The notes under the pieces: model-generated
Told to the model about the DNA's origin: nothing
Database searches by the model: none
Seen by the model: only the letters and a program-made list of their open reading frames with translations
Shown: in pieces, positions 41,592-50,055 of the stretch
How positions within the stretch are numbered: the first letter of the stretch is position 1
Layout: each line of letters begins with the position of its first letter
Position numbers and translations under genes: made by a program
DNA from: Phycisphaerales bacterium
GTDB lineage: Bacteria; Planctomycetota; Phycisphaerae; Phycisphaerales; UBA5793
Length of the DNA: 64,000 bases
Assembly (NCBI GenBank): GCA_020852515.1
Contig: JADZAS010000015.1
Coordinates: 1 to 64,000 of the forward strand
Direction of reading: 5' to 3'

Positions 41592-42230
41592 GTGAAACCT
41601 GTATTGACTGCCTTTGCATGCATGGCCAGCCTCGCGCTGGCGCCCGTCGCGATGGGCGACGTGCTGAACGCGAATCCATCGGCGAACAACGGCGGCTCGG
41701 CCGGGTGGGGCATTTTCTTTGACCTGACCTCCAATGGCTCGGCCCTCGACGTCACTCACATGACCACCGCCAGCAGCGCCCCGGCATTCGCCAACTTCAA
41801 TATCGAAATCTACGTCCGCGATGGCAGCGGCCTGGGCAACCCCGGCCCCGGTCAGTCGCCCACGGGCTGGACGTCGCTGGGCGTCACGCAGGCGACTCAG
41901 GGCAGCACTGGCAGCGGCATCTCCCAACTCATCGACATTCCCGACATCGCCGTCGGCGCCGGCCAGACGGTCGGCGTGGGCATCGTCTTCACGGTGTCCG
42001 GGCCTCGCTACTTCGGCACCGGCAGCCCGCCGCACCAGATCTTCGAAGACGCCAACCTCAAACTGACCACCGGCGACGCACGCTCGGCTCCGTTCACCAG
42101 CGGCGGCTCGTTCTTCTCGTCGCGCGGCCTCGTCGGCTCGCTTACCTACGAAGTTATCCCGGCGCCCGGCACGCTTGCCCTCATGGGCATCGGCGGCTTC
42201 CTCGCCGTCGGCCGTCGCCGCCGCGACTGA
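41592..42230 (+). CDS. PEP-CTERM-type exported protein
   Basis: This 212-residue protein has a signal peptide (MKPVLTAFACMASLALAPVA then MGD), a beta-rich Gly/Ser-rich body (GGSAGWGIFFDLTSNGSALD, FANFNIEIYVRDGSGLGNPG) and a PEP-CTERM-like sorting tail: PAPGTLALMGIGGFLAVGRR followed by RRD. The tail has the P-x-P short motif, one hydrophobic helix and an Arg cluster, as used by exosortase systems of Planctomycetota. It is likely processed at the cell surface and may be part of the matrix. It is followed by a hairpin terminator. Confidence 0.85.
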   Translation: MKPVLTAFACMASLALAPVAMGDVLNANPSANNGGSAGWGIFFDLTSNGSALDVTHMTTASSAPAFANFNIEIYVRDGSGLGNPGPGQSPTGWTSLGVTQATQGSTGSGISQLIDIPDIAVGAGQTVGVGIVFTVSGPRYFGTGSPPHQIFEDANLKLTTGDARSAPFTSGGSFFSSRGLVGSLTYEVIPAPGTLALMGIGGFLAVGRRRRD

Positions 42231-42266
42231 TCGCCCTGCTTCTCTTTCCTTCTTGTGCATCTGCTC

Positions 42267-42292
42267 AGCCCCCGGTCTTCGGATCGGGGGCT
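42267..42292 (+). terminator. Hairpin after the PEP-CTERM gene
   Basis: AGCCCCCG (42267-42274) pairs perfectly with CGGGGGCT (42285-42292) over a 10-base loop containing CTTCGG. It lies about 36 bases after the stop codon and before the convergent release-factor gene, so it probably ends transcription in this gap. No strong T-run. Confidence 0.65.
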
Positions 42293-42308
42293 GTCGCTTG
42301 CGCTGCGC

Positions 42309-42830
42309 TCAGCGGTACGGCTTGAGTCCCTGCTGCGCCCGCCGCGCGTTGAGATCCGCCAGCGCCGGCGGGAACTCCTTGAGCAACTTGATGATCTGCG
42401 TTCGCGTCAGGTCCGTCAGGAGCGCCGCCTTGCCCACGTCATCGTGCACCGCGTGCATGACGTCGAGCACTTCGGCGAGGATCGCCGGAGCGTCGCGATG
42501 CGATGGATTGAGCGCGAGTTTCCCGCTGCGCACGCGGGCCCGCAGCCGCGCGCTCGGCTCGTAGCCGGGGCGCGGCACGCCCATGCGCTGCTCGAGCGCG
42601 AGTCTGACCCGCAGCCGCTGAATCGCCACCTGGCGGTTGCGTTCGGGCTGGCGCGATTCGCTCGCCTGGGCCTGCACGCCCGTGGGCTCGTGCGTGAGAA
42701 AGACCGCCGTGGCGACCTTGTTGCGATGCTGCCCGCCCGGCCCCGACGTCCGGCCGCGCGTCATGCGGCACTGCTTGAGAAACACTTCCTCATCGAGCGC
42801 CGCAGGATGCGAATAGACAAACTCACTCAC
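42309..42830 (-). CDS. GGQ-domain release-factor-like protein (ArfB/short RF family)
   Basis: This 173-residue protein has the GGQ motif in TSGPGGQHRNKVATAVFLTH, typical of ribosome-rescue or class I release-factor catalytic domains, but it has no codon-recognition domain. Its C-terminus continues with LEQRMGVPRPGYEPSARLRA and KLLKEFPPALADLNARRAQQ. It may free stalled ribosomes, as ArfB or short RF-like proteins do. The start is a GTG at 42830 (MSEFVYSHPAALDEE), preferred because upstream sequence is repeat-rich. It converges on the PEP-CTERM gene. Confidence 0.75.
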   Translation of the reverse strand: MSEFVYSHPAALDEEVFLKQCRMTRGRTSGPGGQHRNKVATAVFLTHEPTGVQAQASESRQPERNRQVAIQRLRVRLALEQRMGVPRPGYEPSARLRARVRSGKLALNPSHRDAPAILAEVLDVMHAVHDDVGKAALLTDLTRTQIIKLLKEFPPALADLNARRAQQGLKPYR

Positions 42831-42920
42831 AGCGCATGATAGAGACGGCGAAGCGCCGAGAGCGTTGGCGGCAAACTGCCGAAAGAGTGGAGAGTAGAAA
42901 GTCCAGAGTTGGCCATGCGG

Positions 42921-43008
42921 CCTCGATGCCTTGCTGCCTTGCTGCCTTGCTGCCTTGCTGCCTTGCTGCCTTGATGCCTCGGTGCCTTGCTGCCTTGGCG
43001 CCTTGGCG
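42921..43008. repeat. Octamer tandem array, 11 units of CCTTGCTG-like 8-mers
   Basis: Eleven consecutive 8-base units begin at 42921: CCTCGATG, five CCTTGCTG, CCTTGATG, CCTCGGTG, CCTTGCTG and two CCTTGGCG. It is the largest member of the octamer family, in the gap between the HAF-repeat and release-factor-like genes. Confidence 0.85.
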
Positions 43009-43112
43009 CCTCCCCTCATGCCTGGTCCCTAGTGCCTAGTGCCCGGCGCTTCGCCGCCCTGTCGACGATCCTGAGCCCAGTCGAAGGGAGCGAGGCTTTG
43101 CGAGTCGAAGGG

Positions 43113-44477
43113 TCACTCAAACTCATGCACGACGAGTTGGCTGATGGCGCACTCGTTCTGGACGACGGCCTGGAAGAGGATCGACTTGTTCTGCGCGATC
43201 AATGGGACGGTGCGGGTGATGGTGGCGGTGCCGTTGGCGTCGGCGATGGCGGTGCCGATGAGTGTTGGATTCTCAAGTTGGAGGGCGTTCTGCTGAATGG
43301 TGCAGCCCGGGATGACGGCGCCGCCGCCGTGAATGGAGTAGTAGAAGCCGATGGTCGCGCCGGGCGTGGCGCCCATGATGCGCAGAGTGTTGCTCACGCC
43401 GGCGATGCCGGGCGAGGGCGCTTCGAGCGTGAAAGTCCAGTTGACGGGGGTGAGGAGGAAGGCGTGGCCAATGCCAAAGCCGCTGTCGGCGCCGCGCTTG
43501 CCATGCCCGACCATCTGGGCTGAGTCGTTCAGGTCATCGACCGTTTCGATATTTCGCCAGAGCGACTGCGGCGGAAGAAGATCCTGCACCTCGGTGTAGG
43601 GAGCATCCGCGTTGGGCCAGATCACGTAAACATCATTTCCACTACTATTTCGCTGCACGCGGCCGACGATGTGGCCGGAGTTGTTGATGTGCAGTGCAGT
43701 TACACCGCTGAAATCATTCGGCCGGAGGCGGAGAGCCTGCGGGACGCCGTGGTCCCAGAGGAGCGCAAGAGTACCAGAGCGGGCGCCAACTATTTCAGCG
43801 GAGTCATTCATCCCCCTCGCATTCGTGGTCTCGCCTTCGGCCCATTCCAGTTCTGTCATGTCACCATTCCGCCACAGGAATGCTCTGCTCACGTCGCCGC
43901 TTGATAGACCGACAATCTCGCCGACTTCGTTGATGTCGTGCGCAGTCGAGCGATCATGCCCCGGCAGCGGCAGCACGCCGAGACTGGTCATTTGCCCGTC
44001 TTTCCATAAGATGGCTCGCCGGAGTTCGTTAACCGATGGATCATTGGCCTCGCCAGCCACTTCTCGGGCATTGTTGATCGCCCACGCCTTTGAATAATGG
44101 GTTTGCCACGTGTCGAGATCGCTTACCCGGCCCTGAGCATCCCAGAGCGTCGCGGTCACCAAGCGTCCGTTGGTAAGGTACGTCTCGCCGACAACTTCGT
44201 CGAGGTCATTGATCGCGCGGCCGAGAGCGTCGCGGCCGTCCGCCAGCAGCGGCAACTCCGTCATTGCACCGTCACGATAGATGTACGCGCGGTAGGTAGT
44301 ATCGCTTACGAGATAAGCACCGCCGGTGACGTGACCGAAAGAATTGACACCGCGCGCGCTCGTGAATTCTCCGCCAAGCCCTGGAATCGTGACAATCGCG
44401 AACCGCGGGGGGTTTGACTCCGGCCCTGACGCCAGAAGCGCTGCTGCGCAAGCGAGAGTCAGCGTGGAATGAATCAT
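43113..44477 (-). CDS. HAF-repeat extracellular protein
   Basis: This 454-residue protein has a signal peptide (MIHSTLTLACAAALLASGPE) and six or seven short repeats of the HAF type: a G-x-x-N-x-x-G-x-V-x-G strand pair such as ARGVNSFGHVTGGAYLVSD, GRAINDLDEVVGETYLTNG, AWAINNAREVAGEANDPS, AHDINEVGEIVGLSSGDV and ARGMNDSAEIVGARSG. It then ends in a small beta domain (LEAPSPGIAGVSNTLRIMGA). These repeats form a propeller-like fold in exported proteins of Planctomycetota; binding partners are unknown. Confidence 0.8.
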   Translation of the reverse strand: MIHSTLTLACAAALLASGPESNPPRFAIVTIPGLGGEFTSARGVNSFGHVTGGAYLVSDTTYRAYIYRDGAMTELPLLADGRDALGRAINDLDEVVGETYLTNGRLVTATLWDAQGRVSDLDTWQTHYSKAWAINNAREVAGEANDPSVNELRRAILWKDGQMTSLGVLPLPGHDRSTAHDINEVGEIVGLSSGDVSRAFLWRNGDMTELEWAEGETTNARGMNDSAEIVGARSGTLALLWDHGVPQALRLRPNDFSGVTALHINNSGHIVGRVQRNSSGNDVYVIWPNADAPYTEVQDLLPPQSLWRNIETVDDLNDSAQMVGHGKRGADSGFGIGHAFLLTPVNWTFTLEAPSPGIAGVSNTLRIMGATPGATIGFYYSIHGGGAVIPGCTIQQNALQLENPTLIGTAIADANGTATITRTVPLIAQNKSILFQAVVQNECAISQLVVHEFE

Positions 44478-44721
44478 CGTAATCTCCCGGCAGGCGCCGA
44501 CGATCCGTCGCTGAGTCTTCGCGTCCTTCGGTCACAGAACCCATCCCACCCGACGAGCAACGATCCTGGGGCGGCGGGAAAGCCGCAATACAACCTACCC
44601 GATCCTGCGGACTTGTGCAAGGGCGAATGAGGAAAAGTAGTTGGAATTGGGCGCAAGCAGGGCAGGCTCCCCGGAGGCGGGTGATCAACTTCACGGCCCG
44701 CCTCGCCCCCTAAACTCCCCC
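44478..44721. other. Intergenic region upstream of the HAF gene and 44722 ORF
   Basis: This 244-base gap between divergently oriented genes (HAF-repeat gene leftward, membrane protein rightward) should hold both promoters, but no clear -35/-10 pair was seen. Confidence 0.5.
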
Positions 44722-45429
44722 GTGATACTGCCTCGGCATCTTCGTCTGCCCCGGGCCCTGCTGTTGTGGTGGTCGCTGTGGCTGCTGGCGTCGTGGATCA
44801 CGGCCTTCGGCTGGCGCTGGGGCATGCAGCCGTCCATCGCAATGTACATGACCGCGTCCAAGCGGATGATGCTCAGCGTGATGCTGGGCGTCACGATCAT
44901 CTGGCCGCTCTATCGCCTCGTGCTGCGGCCGGCGCACACGCCGCGCCTGCTGCCGCTGCTGGACTGGGCGGCGATCTTCGCGACGCTGCAGGTGCTGCTC
45001 TGGCCGATGCGCGTGCCGACGCAGTGGTCGGCCCTGGATGTGCTGCTCATCGACCTGACGATCTTCGCGTGGGGCCTGCTCTACGCGGCGCTCATCGCCA
45101 TCGGCACCGCGGGCGCCGGCCGGCGGCACCGGGCGCTCATGATGCTCGTGTGCATTGCCATCGCCGCAGCCGCGCCACTTGCCGCCGCCACCTCAAGCAC
45201 GTTTGACACGATCGCCCAGAGCGACTGGCTGCACTGGTCGCCGATCACGTCGCTGTGGCTGCACATCAGCCGCACCACGGTGCAGATCGAGCCGCAGGCG
45301 TGGCAGCGCACGGCGATCGTCGCGGCTGCGGCGCTGCTCGTGTGGCTCGGCCTGATGCTCTGGCCGGTGAAGACGCCGCCGCGGCGCGGGCGATCGGCGC
45401 CGACGCGCCCCGCCCGGCCTGCTTACTGA
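44722..45429 (+). CDS. Integral membrane protein of unknown function
   Basis: This 235-residue protein has six or more hydrophobic segments (LLLWWSLWLLASWITAFGWR, MMLSVMLGVTIIWPLYRLVL, LDWAAIFATLQVLLWPMRV, VLLIDLTIFAWGLLYAALIA, ALMMLVCIAIAAAAPLAAAT, TAIVAAAALLVWLGLMLW) and a basic tail. The GTG at 44722 is chosen as start since translation from it begins close to the first membrane helix; an upstream ATG at 44641 would add a polar leader. It converges with the GT39 gene and overlaps its end by seven bases. Confidence 0.55.
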   Translation: MILPRHLRLPRALLLWWSLWLLASWITAFGWRWGMQPSIAMYMTASKRMMLSVMLGVTIIWPLYRLVLRPAHTPRLLPLLDWAAIFATLQVLLWPMRVPTQWSALDVLLIDLTIFAWGLLYAALIAIGTAGAGRRHRALMMLVCIAIAAAAPLAAATSSTFDTIAQSDWLHWSPITSLWLHISRTTVQIEPQAWQRTAIVAAAALLVWLGLMLWPVKTPPRRGRSAPTRPARPAY

Positions 45430-47096
45430 TCGCCGGCGCGGATGAGCAGATCGAGTTCGACCCCGCGTCCCTTGGAGATGAGCGTGCCGCGCACCGTGCC
45501 GATCAGTTCAGTTTCCAGGCCCATTTCGCGCGCGGCAGCGTCAAACAAGTCGCGCCGGTCGCGGTCGATGATCACGCCGCGCACTTGCCCGCTGTTCAGC
45601 GCCTCGGCAGCGCGCGCCGGGCCGAGCAGTCGCGTGAGCGTGCCGAGTTCGAACACCAGGCTCGGCTCGTGGTCGCCCACGGCGGCCCAGGGTTGAGCGC
45701 CGGAAAGGCCGCGCGCTTCGATCAGCCTCGCGACGGAGCGCGTCGGCCAGAGGGCCTCGATGCGCGGCAGCACAACCATCATCGTCGGCCCAAGCAGCAG
45801 CGCCGAACACAGGGCCAGCACACCCAGCGCCGCCGGCGCTGCATCGAGCCGCCGCACCGCGGCAAAGCCGATCGCGACACAGAGCAGCGCGGCCCCCGCC
45901 GGGAGCAGCGACCAGGGCTCCAGCGCGCCATCAAGCGCGATCGGCAATGCGATGATGACGGCGGCGAGCGCGAGCGTGACGAGCGACCAGACGATCCAGC
46001 CGATGAGCAGCGCGCGCCGGCTCGGCCGCTGCGGCTCCACCGGACCCGCCGCCCAGCGCACCACCTGCGCGGCGGTGATCGTCGCCAGGGCGGGATAGAG
46101 CGGCAGCACGTAATGCGGCAACTTCGTCGGCACGAGTTCAAACACGATCCACGCCGGCACGAGCCACGCGAGCATGAAGCGCATGAGCGGCTCAGTCTTT
46201 TCGCGCCATGCGCTGCGCAGCGCAAAGCCCGCCAGCAGCGAACCCGGCCAGAACGTGAGCGTCACCAGCAGCAGGTAATAACCCGGCGGAAAACCGTGCG
46301 ACTCCTGCCCCGAAACGAGTTTGGGAAACAGATCGCCCGCGAATGCATCGACAAAGAACGATCCGCCCGTCGCGCGCGACACGGCGAGCACCCACGGCAG
46401 AATGATGAGCAGCGCCAGCGGCAGGCCGATCCACGCGTGCAGCAGGCGCAGCGGCCGCACGCGCGCCCCGCCCAAGCGCATGCCCAGCAGCGTGAAAATG
46501 GAAACCAGCGGCGCGATCGGCCCCTTGATGAGCACCGCCAGCGCCTGCGAGATCCAGAATACCAGCGACCACGCGAGCGGGCGCGCATCAGGCTCCATCA
46601 GCCGGCGCATGAGCGCTCCTTGCGATGCGACGACGCAAGCCAGCAGCAGCGCATCAGTCGTCGCCAGGCGCGCTTCCACGCTCATCAGCACGCTCGATGC
46701 GAGCAGCGCCGCAGCCAGCAGCGCAGCGCCCTCGCCCGCGATCGATCGCAGGAAGAAATACAGCAGCCACACCGCCAGCGCCGCGCCCAGCACCGACGGC
46801 AGCCGATACGGCCAGATCGCATTCTCGTCGGCAAGCGGCGCGGATAACCTGGCGGCGGCCGCCTGCGCCCAGTGAACGCCGATGGGCTTCTTGTGGCGCG
46901 GCTCATCCTGGAACCGGATGTTGATGAAATCGCCCGACTCGATCATCTGCCGCGTCGCCTGCGCGAAGCGCGCTTCATCGCGGTCCACCACCGGCAGCGA
47001 CCACAGTCCGGGCAGGTAAAGCAGCGCGCACAACGCCAGCAGCAGCGCCGTGGGCCAGAGTCGGACAGGTGCAGCAGATCTCGCAGCGGCAGGCAT
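45423..47096 (-). CDS. Glycosyltransferase family 39 (ArnT-like) membrane enzyme
   Basis: This 557-residue protein is a polytopic GT39-type glycosyltransferase using polyprenyl-phosphate sugars. The first periplasmic loop has VVDRDEARFAQATRQMIESG (the D-E-A-R-Y/F motif with catalytic Asp) and FQDEPRHKKPIGVHWAQAAA (the K-K-P-x-x-x-x-W motif). About 12 membrane helices and a C-terminal soluble domain (RSVARLIEARGLSGAQPWAA, GVIIDRDRRDLF) follow. ArnT-like enzymes modify lipid A or surface glycans. Start at ATG 47096 (MPAAARSAAPVRLWPTALL). Divergent with the sulfotransferase gene. Confidence 0.85.
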   Translation of the reverse strand: MPAAARSAAPVRLWPTALLLALCALLYLPGLWSLPVVDRDEARFAQATRQMIESGDFINIRFQDEPRHKKPIGVHWAQAAAARLSAPLADENAIWPYRLPSVLGAALAVWLLYFFLRSIAGEGAALLAAALLASSVLMSVEARLATTDALLLACVVASQGALMRRLMEPDARPLAWSLVFWISQALAVLIKGPIAPLVSIFTLLGMRLGGARVRPLRLLHAWIGLPLALLIILPWVLAVSRATGGSFFVDAFAGDLFPKLVSGQESHGFPPGYYLLLVTLTFWPGSLLAGFALRSAWREKTEPLMRFMLAWLVPAWIVFELVPTKLPHYVLPLYPALATITAAQVVRWAAGPVEPQRPSRRALLIGWIVWSLVTLALAAVIIALPIALDGALEPWSLLPAGAALLCVAIGFAAVRRLDAAPAALGVLALCSALLLGPTMMVVLPRIEALWPTRSVARLIEARGLSGAQPWAAVGDHEPSLVFELGTLTRLLGPARAAEALNSGQVRGVIIDRDRRDLFDAAAREMGLETELIGTVRGTLISKGRGVELDLLIRAGDQ

Positions 47097-47217
47097 GGGA
47101 TGGCAGTGTAGATCGTTCGCCCACCTCGCCAAAGCACGCCTGAAGGCACGCGCCGCCAGGCCGCACGCCCAGAGCCGCCGCGCCTCACCTTCCGCCGCGG
47201 CTAATCTTTCCTGCCGG

Positions 47218-48840
47218 ATGAGTGACACGCGCGATTCACGAACCTCTCCCATCGCCTTTCCCTACCCGCACTTCATGGCGCTGGCGCCGCTCGATGCGTG
47301 GGCGCGGCTGCTCCTGTCACCGCCGCTGGCGGTGCCGCCGCGCTACTGGCTGCGCCTCGCCGCCGGCCTGGGGACGTCGCTCCTCGGCACGGCCATCACC
47401 TTGCCCGAGCGTCTGCTCCTCTCGCCGTGGCTGAGCATGTCGTTTCAGTCAGGCGGCGGCTCGCTCGATCACGCCCCGGGCGCGCTGGTCGTGCTTGGCT
47501 ACTTCCGCACGGGCACGACGCACCTGCACTACCTGCTCAACTGCGATCAGCGCTTTATCACGCCGCGCTGGGCGCACGTGACCGCGCCGCAGGGTTTTGT
47601 GGCGAGCTGGATGTTTCTGCGGCTGTTTCTCGTGCCGTTTCTGGCCAGCCGCCGGCCGCAGGATGACGTCGCCTTCGGGCCCGACTGGCCCGCCGAAGAT
47701 GACTTCGCCTGCCACAACTGGGCGTGCGCTTCGAGCCTGCGCGGCCGGCTCATCGCGCCGTCGCGCTACGACTCTGACCGGCGCTTTCATTTCCTCGACG
47801 GCCTGACCGCGCGCGAGATCGAGCGCTGGCGCTATGTGCAGTGGGCGTTCCTGCGCAAACTCATTGTGTTCGCGCCGCGCCGCCCCCTGCTGCTCAAGTC
47901 GCCCAGCCACACCGCGCGCGTCCCTGAGCTTCAGCGCCTGCTCGGCCGCGAGCGCGTGCGGTTCATTCACATCAGCCGCGATCCGATCGACGTCGTCAAC
48001 TCCAACGTGGCGATGCTCAAGCGGCTGTCGATCTTTCATCTGGAGGATCCGCCGGAGGATGAAACGCTGCGGCAGCGCGTGATTGCCGAGTATGCCCAGA
48101 CCGAACAGGCGTATCTCGAGTCGCGCCGCCTGATTCCGCCGGGCCAGTTGCACGAGATGCGCTACGAAGACCTTCGGGCTGATCCGATCGGCGAGATGCA
48201 GGCGGCGTACCGCGCGCTCGATCTCGCGTGGACGCGCGATGTGGAGCGCAGCGCCGCGCGCTACCTGCACTCGGTGCGCGACTACCGGCCGGCATCGGAT
48301 TCGAGCGCCCGGCAGCGCGCCCTGGCGGTCATGCATGAGCGCCTTGAGTTCATCGTGCGGGCATTTGGGCACGACCAGCCCGCCGCGGCGCCGGGCCCCG
48401 CGCCTGAGCCTGAGCCTGATGCGCCGCCGCCGCGCGACCGGATGTGGCCGGCGTGGGCGGGCGCGATCCTCGCCGCCGTGCTGCTGGGCCTGCTCTGGCA
48501 CTGGACGGTGCGGCAGACGCTCAACCGCTACGACGCGTTCGCGTGGCCGGTGGGCATCATCATCGGCGCTGTGGCGCTGCGCCTGGCCCGGGCCGGCTCG
48601 GCGCGGCTGGGCTGGTTCTGCGCGGTGCTGACCGTCATCGTCGCGCTGAGCGTGGCCGTGCCCAACACGCGCTGGGCGTATTACAAGCGCTACGACCCGA
48701 CGCGGCAGCACGTCAGCGCGCGCGACCTGCTCGTCTCGACGCGCCAGGAACTTCTCACGGGCATGAGCCTGTTTCTCATCTTCATGGGCGCCGCCACGGC
48801 CTACCGCTTCGGCTCGCGCCCGCCCATCACCCCCCGTTAA
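47218..48840 (+). CDS. Sulfotransferase-family protein with C-terminal membrane domain
   Basis: This 540-residue protein has a sulfotransferase domain: LVVLGYFRTGTTHLHYLLNC (5' PSB loop that binds PAPS phosphosulfate), then CDQRFITPRWAHVTAPQGFV, and 3' PB motif RVRFIHISRDPIDVVNSNVA (S-R-D-P-x-D-x-x-x-S). KSPSHTARVPELQRLLGRE fits the family. After a Pro-rich linker (residues 390-408) come three or more C-terminal membrane helices (WAGAILAAVLLGLLWHW, AWPVGIIIGAVALRL, LGWFCAVLTVIVALSVAVP, LLTGMSLFLIFMGAA). The tail is unusual and would hold the enzyme at a membrane. Paired with a GT39 gene, it may modify surface glycans. Confidence 0.75.
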   Translation: MSDTRDSRTSPIAFPYPHFMALAPLDAWARLLLSPPLAVPPRYWLRLAAGLGTSLLGTAITLPERLLLSPWLSMSFQSGGGSLDHAPGALVVLGYFRTGTTHLHYLLNCDQRFITPRWAHVTAPQGFVASWMFLRLFLVPFLASRRPQDDVAFGPDWPAEDDFACHNWACASSLRGRLIAPSRYDSDRRFHFLDGLTAREIERWRYVQWAFLRKLIVFAPRRPLLLKSPSHTARVPELQRLLGRERVRFIHISRDPIDVVNSNVAMLKRLSIFHLEDPPEDETLRQRVIAEYAQTEQAYLESRRLIPPGQLHEMRYEDLRADPIGEMQAAYRALDLAWTRDVERSAARYLHSVRDYRPASDSSARQRALAVMHERLEFIVRAFGHDQPAAAPGPAPEPEPDAPPPRDRMWPAWAGAILAAVLLGLLWHWTVRQTLNRYDAFAWPVGIIIGAVALRLARAGSARLGWFCAVLTVIVALSVAVPNTRWAYYKRYDPTRQHVSARDLLVSTRQELLTGMSLFLIFMGAATAYRFGSRPPITPR

Positions 48841-48848
48841 AAAAAGGT

Positions 48849-48878
48849 GCCAGGTACCTTTTCCGTCGGGTACCTGGC
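48849..48878. terminator. Perfect GCCAGGTACC hairpin
   Basis: GCCAGGTACC (48849-48858) pairs perfectly with GGTACCTGGC (48869-48878) over a 10-base loop. An A-run of seven precedes it, next to the sulfotransferase stop; on the minus strand it is followed by Ts, so it could end transcription of the LolA-like gene. The AAAAAGGTGCCAGG arrangement recalls a widespread short repeat. Confidence 0.65.
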
Positions 48879-48920
48879 CCCTGGATTTTCCTGCTCTGGT
48901 CGAGCGACGTCAGCGACCGA

Positions 48921-49826
48921 TCAGCCGCCGTCCCTGGCCGGCTCGGGCTTCTCCTCTTCTTCGCCTTCGGGTTTCTCATCGCCGCCGGCGTTCCGCTTCT
49001 CGACGAGCGCCTTGATGTCGGCGGGAAGTTCGAACTTCTCGGCCGGCACGCTGTCGAGTTCGACGGTCGTAAACGTGAGCACGCGGGTGGCGCCCATCAT
49101 CTCGATCTCGGTTCGCACCGGCATCTTCACGCCGCCGAACTCCTTGAACTCCTTATTGATGTTCGTCATGTCCATCGGCCCCATCGGCCCTTCCTGCGTC
49201 TGCGACATGCCGCGCAGCAGGCCCGATTCGGTTTCAAAGTAATGGGTCGATTCGTTGTCGGAGTTGTCAACCATCTTCAGGGCGTAGCACTTGACGCCGT
49301 CGAACTCGCGCTCGTCGATGGTCTCCATCGACTTGTAGCGCTTGTCGAAGTTGAGTTCGCTGTAGAAGTCTGCCTGCTCGCGCATCTGCTCGAGTTCGGC
49401 GCCGTCGAGGATGTTGGTCCCCATCATGGGATCGATAACCCATGCGACCTCGCCGTCATAGCCCTGCTTCATCTCGCCGTAGCCCTCCATCGAGAACTCG
49501 AAGAGCATCTTGTTTGGCGCGGCCGAATAGATGGCGAGATCGGCCGACATCTCTCCGCCCATGCCGTCCGGGAAGGTCATCTGGCCCTTCATCATGCGCG
49601 AGCTGTGGCTGCGAATGGCGGCCTCGCCGCCGATGGCCTTGACGTAGCGGGCGATGACCTCCTTGGCCTCAGGGACCGAAGCCGCCTCCGCCTTCGGATG
49701 CTCGCCGGTGGGATGCTCGGTGGGATGGTCCTGGGCAAACAGCGGCGATCCGGCCATCGCCATGGCAAAGCACGCGGCAGCCATGCCGGAAGTGATGCCA
49801 AAACGACTCGAAGACAACGATTTCAT
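48921..49826 (-). CDS. LolA/DUF4292-like periplasmic protein
   Basis: This 301-residue protein has a signal peptide (MKSLSSSRFGITSGMAAACF then AMAMAGSPLFAQ), a His/Glu-rich linker and a beta-rich domain with the pattern of outer-membrane lipoprotein-sorting-like proteins: YVKAIGGEAAIRSHSSRMMK, MLFEFSMEGYGEMKQGYDGE, VAWVIDPMMGTNILDGAELE and VKMPVRTEIEMMGATRVLTF. The C-terminal tail is Glu-rich. The start at 49826 is preferred to one six codons upstream because AAAGGA lies within that leader. It is divergent with metH. Confidence 0.65.
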   Translation of the reverse strand: MKSLSSSRFGITSGMAAACFAMAMAGSPLFAQDHPTEHPTGEHPKAEAASVPEAKEVIARYVKAIGGEAAIRSHSSRMMKGQMTFPDGMGGEMSADLAIYSAAPNKMLFEFSMEGYGEMKQGYDGEVAWVIDPMMGTNILDGAELEQMREQADFYSELNFDKRYKSMETIDEREFDGVKCYALKMVDNSDNESTHYFETESGLLRGMSQTQEGPMGPMDMTNINKEFKEFGGVKMPVRTEIEMMGATRVLTFTTVELDSVPAEKFELPADIKALVEKRNAGGDEKPEGEEEEKPEPARDGG

Positions 49827-50055
49827 TGAGTGATTTCCTTTCAAGGTGAATCCGCAAGTCTAGGGCTGCAAGGCTCAGGCGGACAGGGACGCGAATCCTT
49901 GCCCACCGCCGCCGGCCCGCCCCAGAGCTCTTCTTTATCGCTCTATCCGGATGAACGGTTGAAAGCACTTCTCCGCCCCTCTATCCTCCTTCGGCCGGCC
50001 TCCGCCCCGGGCGCTGCGCCGGCCGTCCTCTGCCTGATCGGATCGGAGCACCTCC
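49827..50055. other. Divergent promoter region of LolA-like gene and metH
   Basis: This 229-base gap separates a leftward and a rightward gene. No SAM, SAH or cobalamin riboswitch core could be recognised upstream of metH. A GGAG ribosome-binding site precedes the metH ATG. Confidence 0.5.

Noticed and set aside
42921-43008. CRISPR array
   Set aside because: Units are 8 bp with no spacers; it is a simple tandem repeat.
49827-50055. Cobalamin or SAM riboswitch upstream of metH
   Set aside because: No B12-box or SAM core sequence is seen in the gap.
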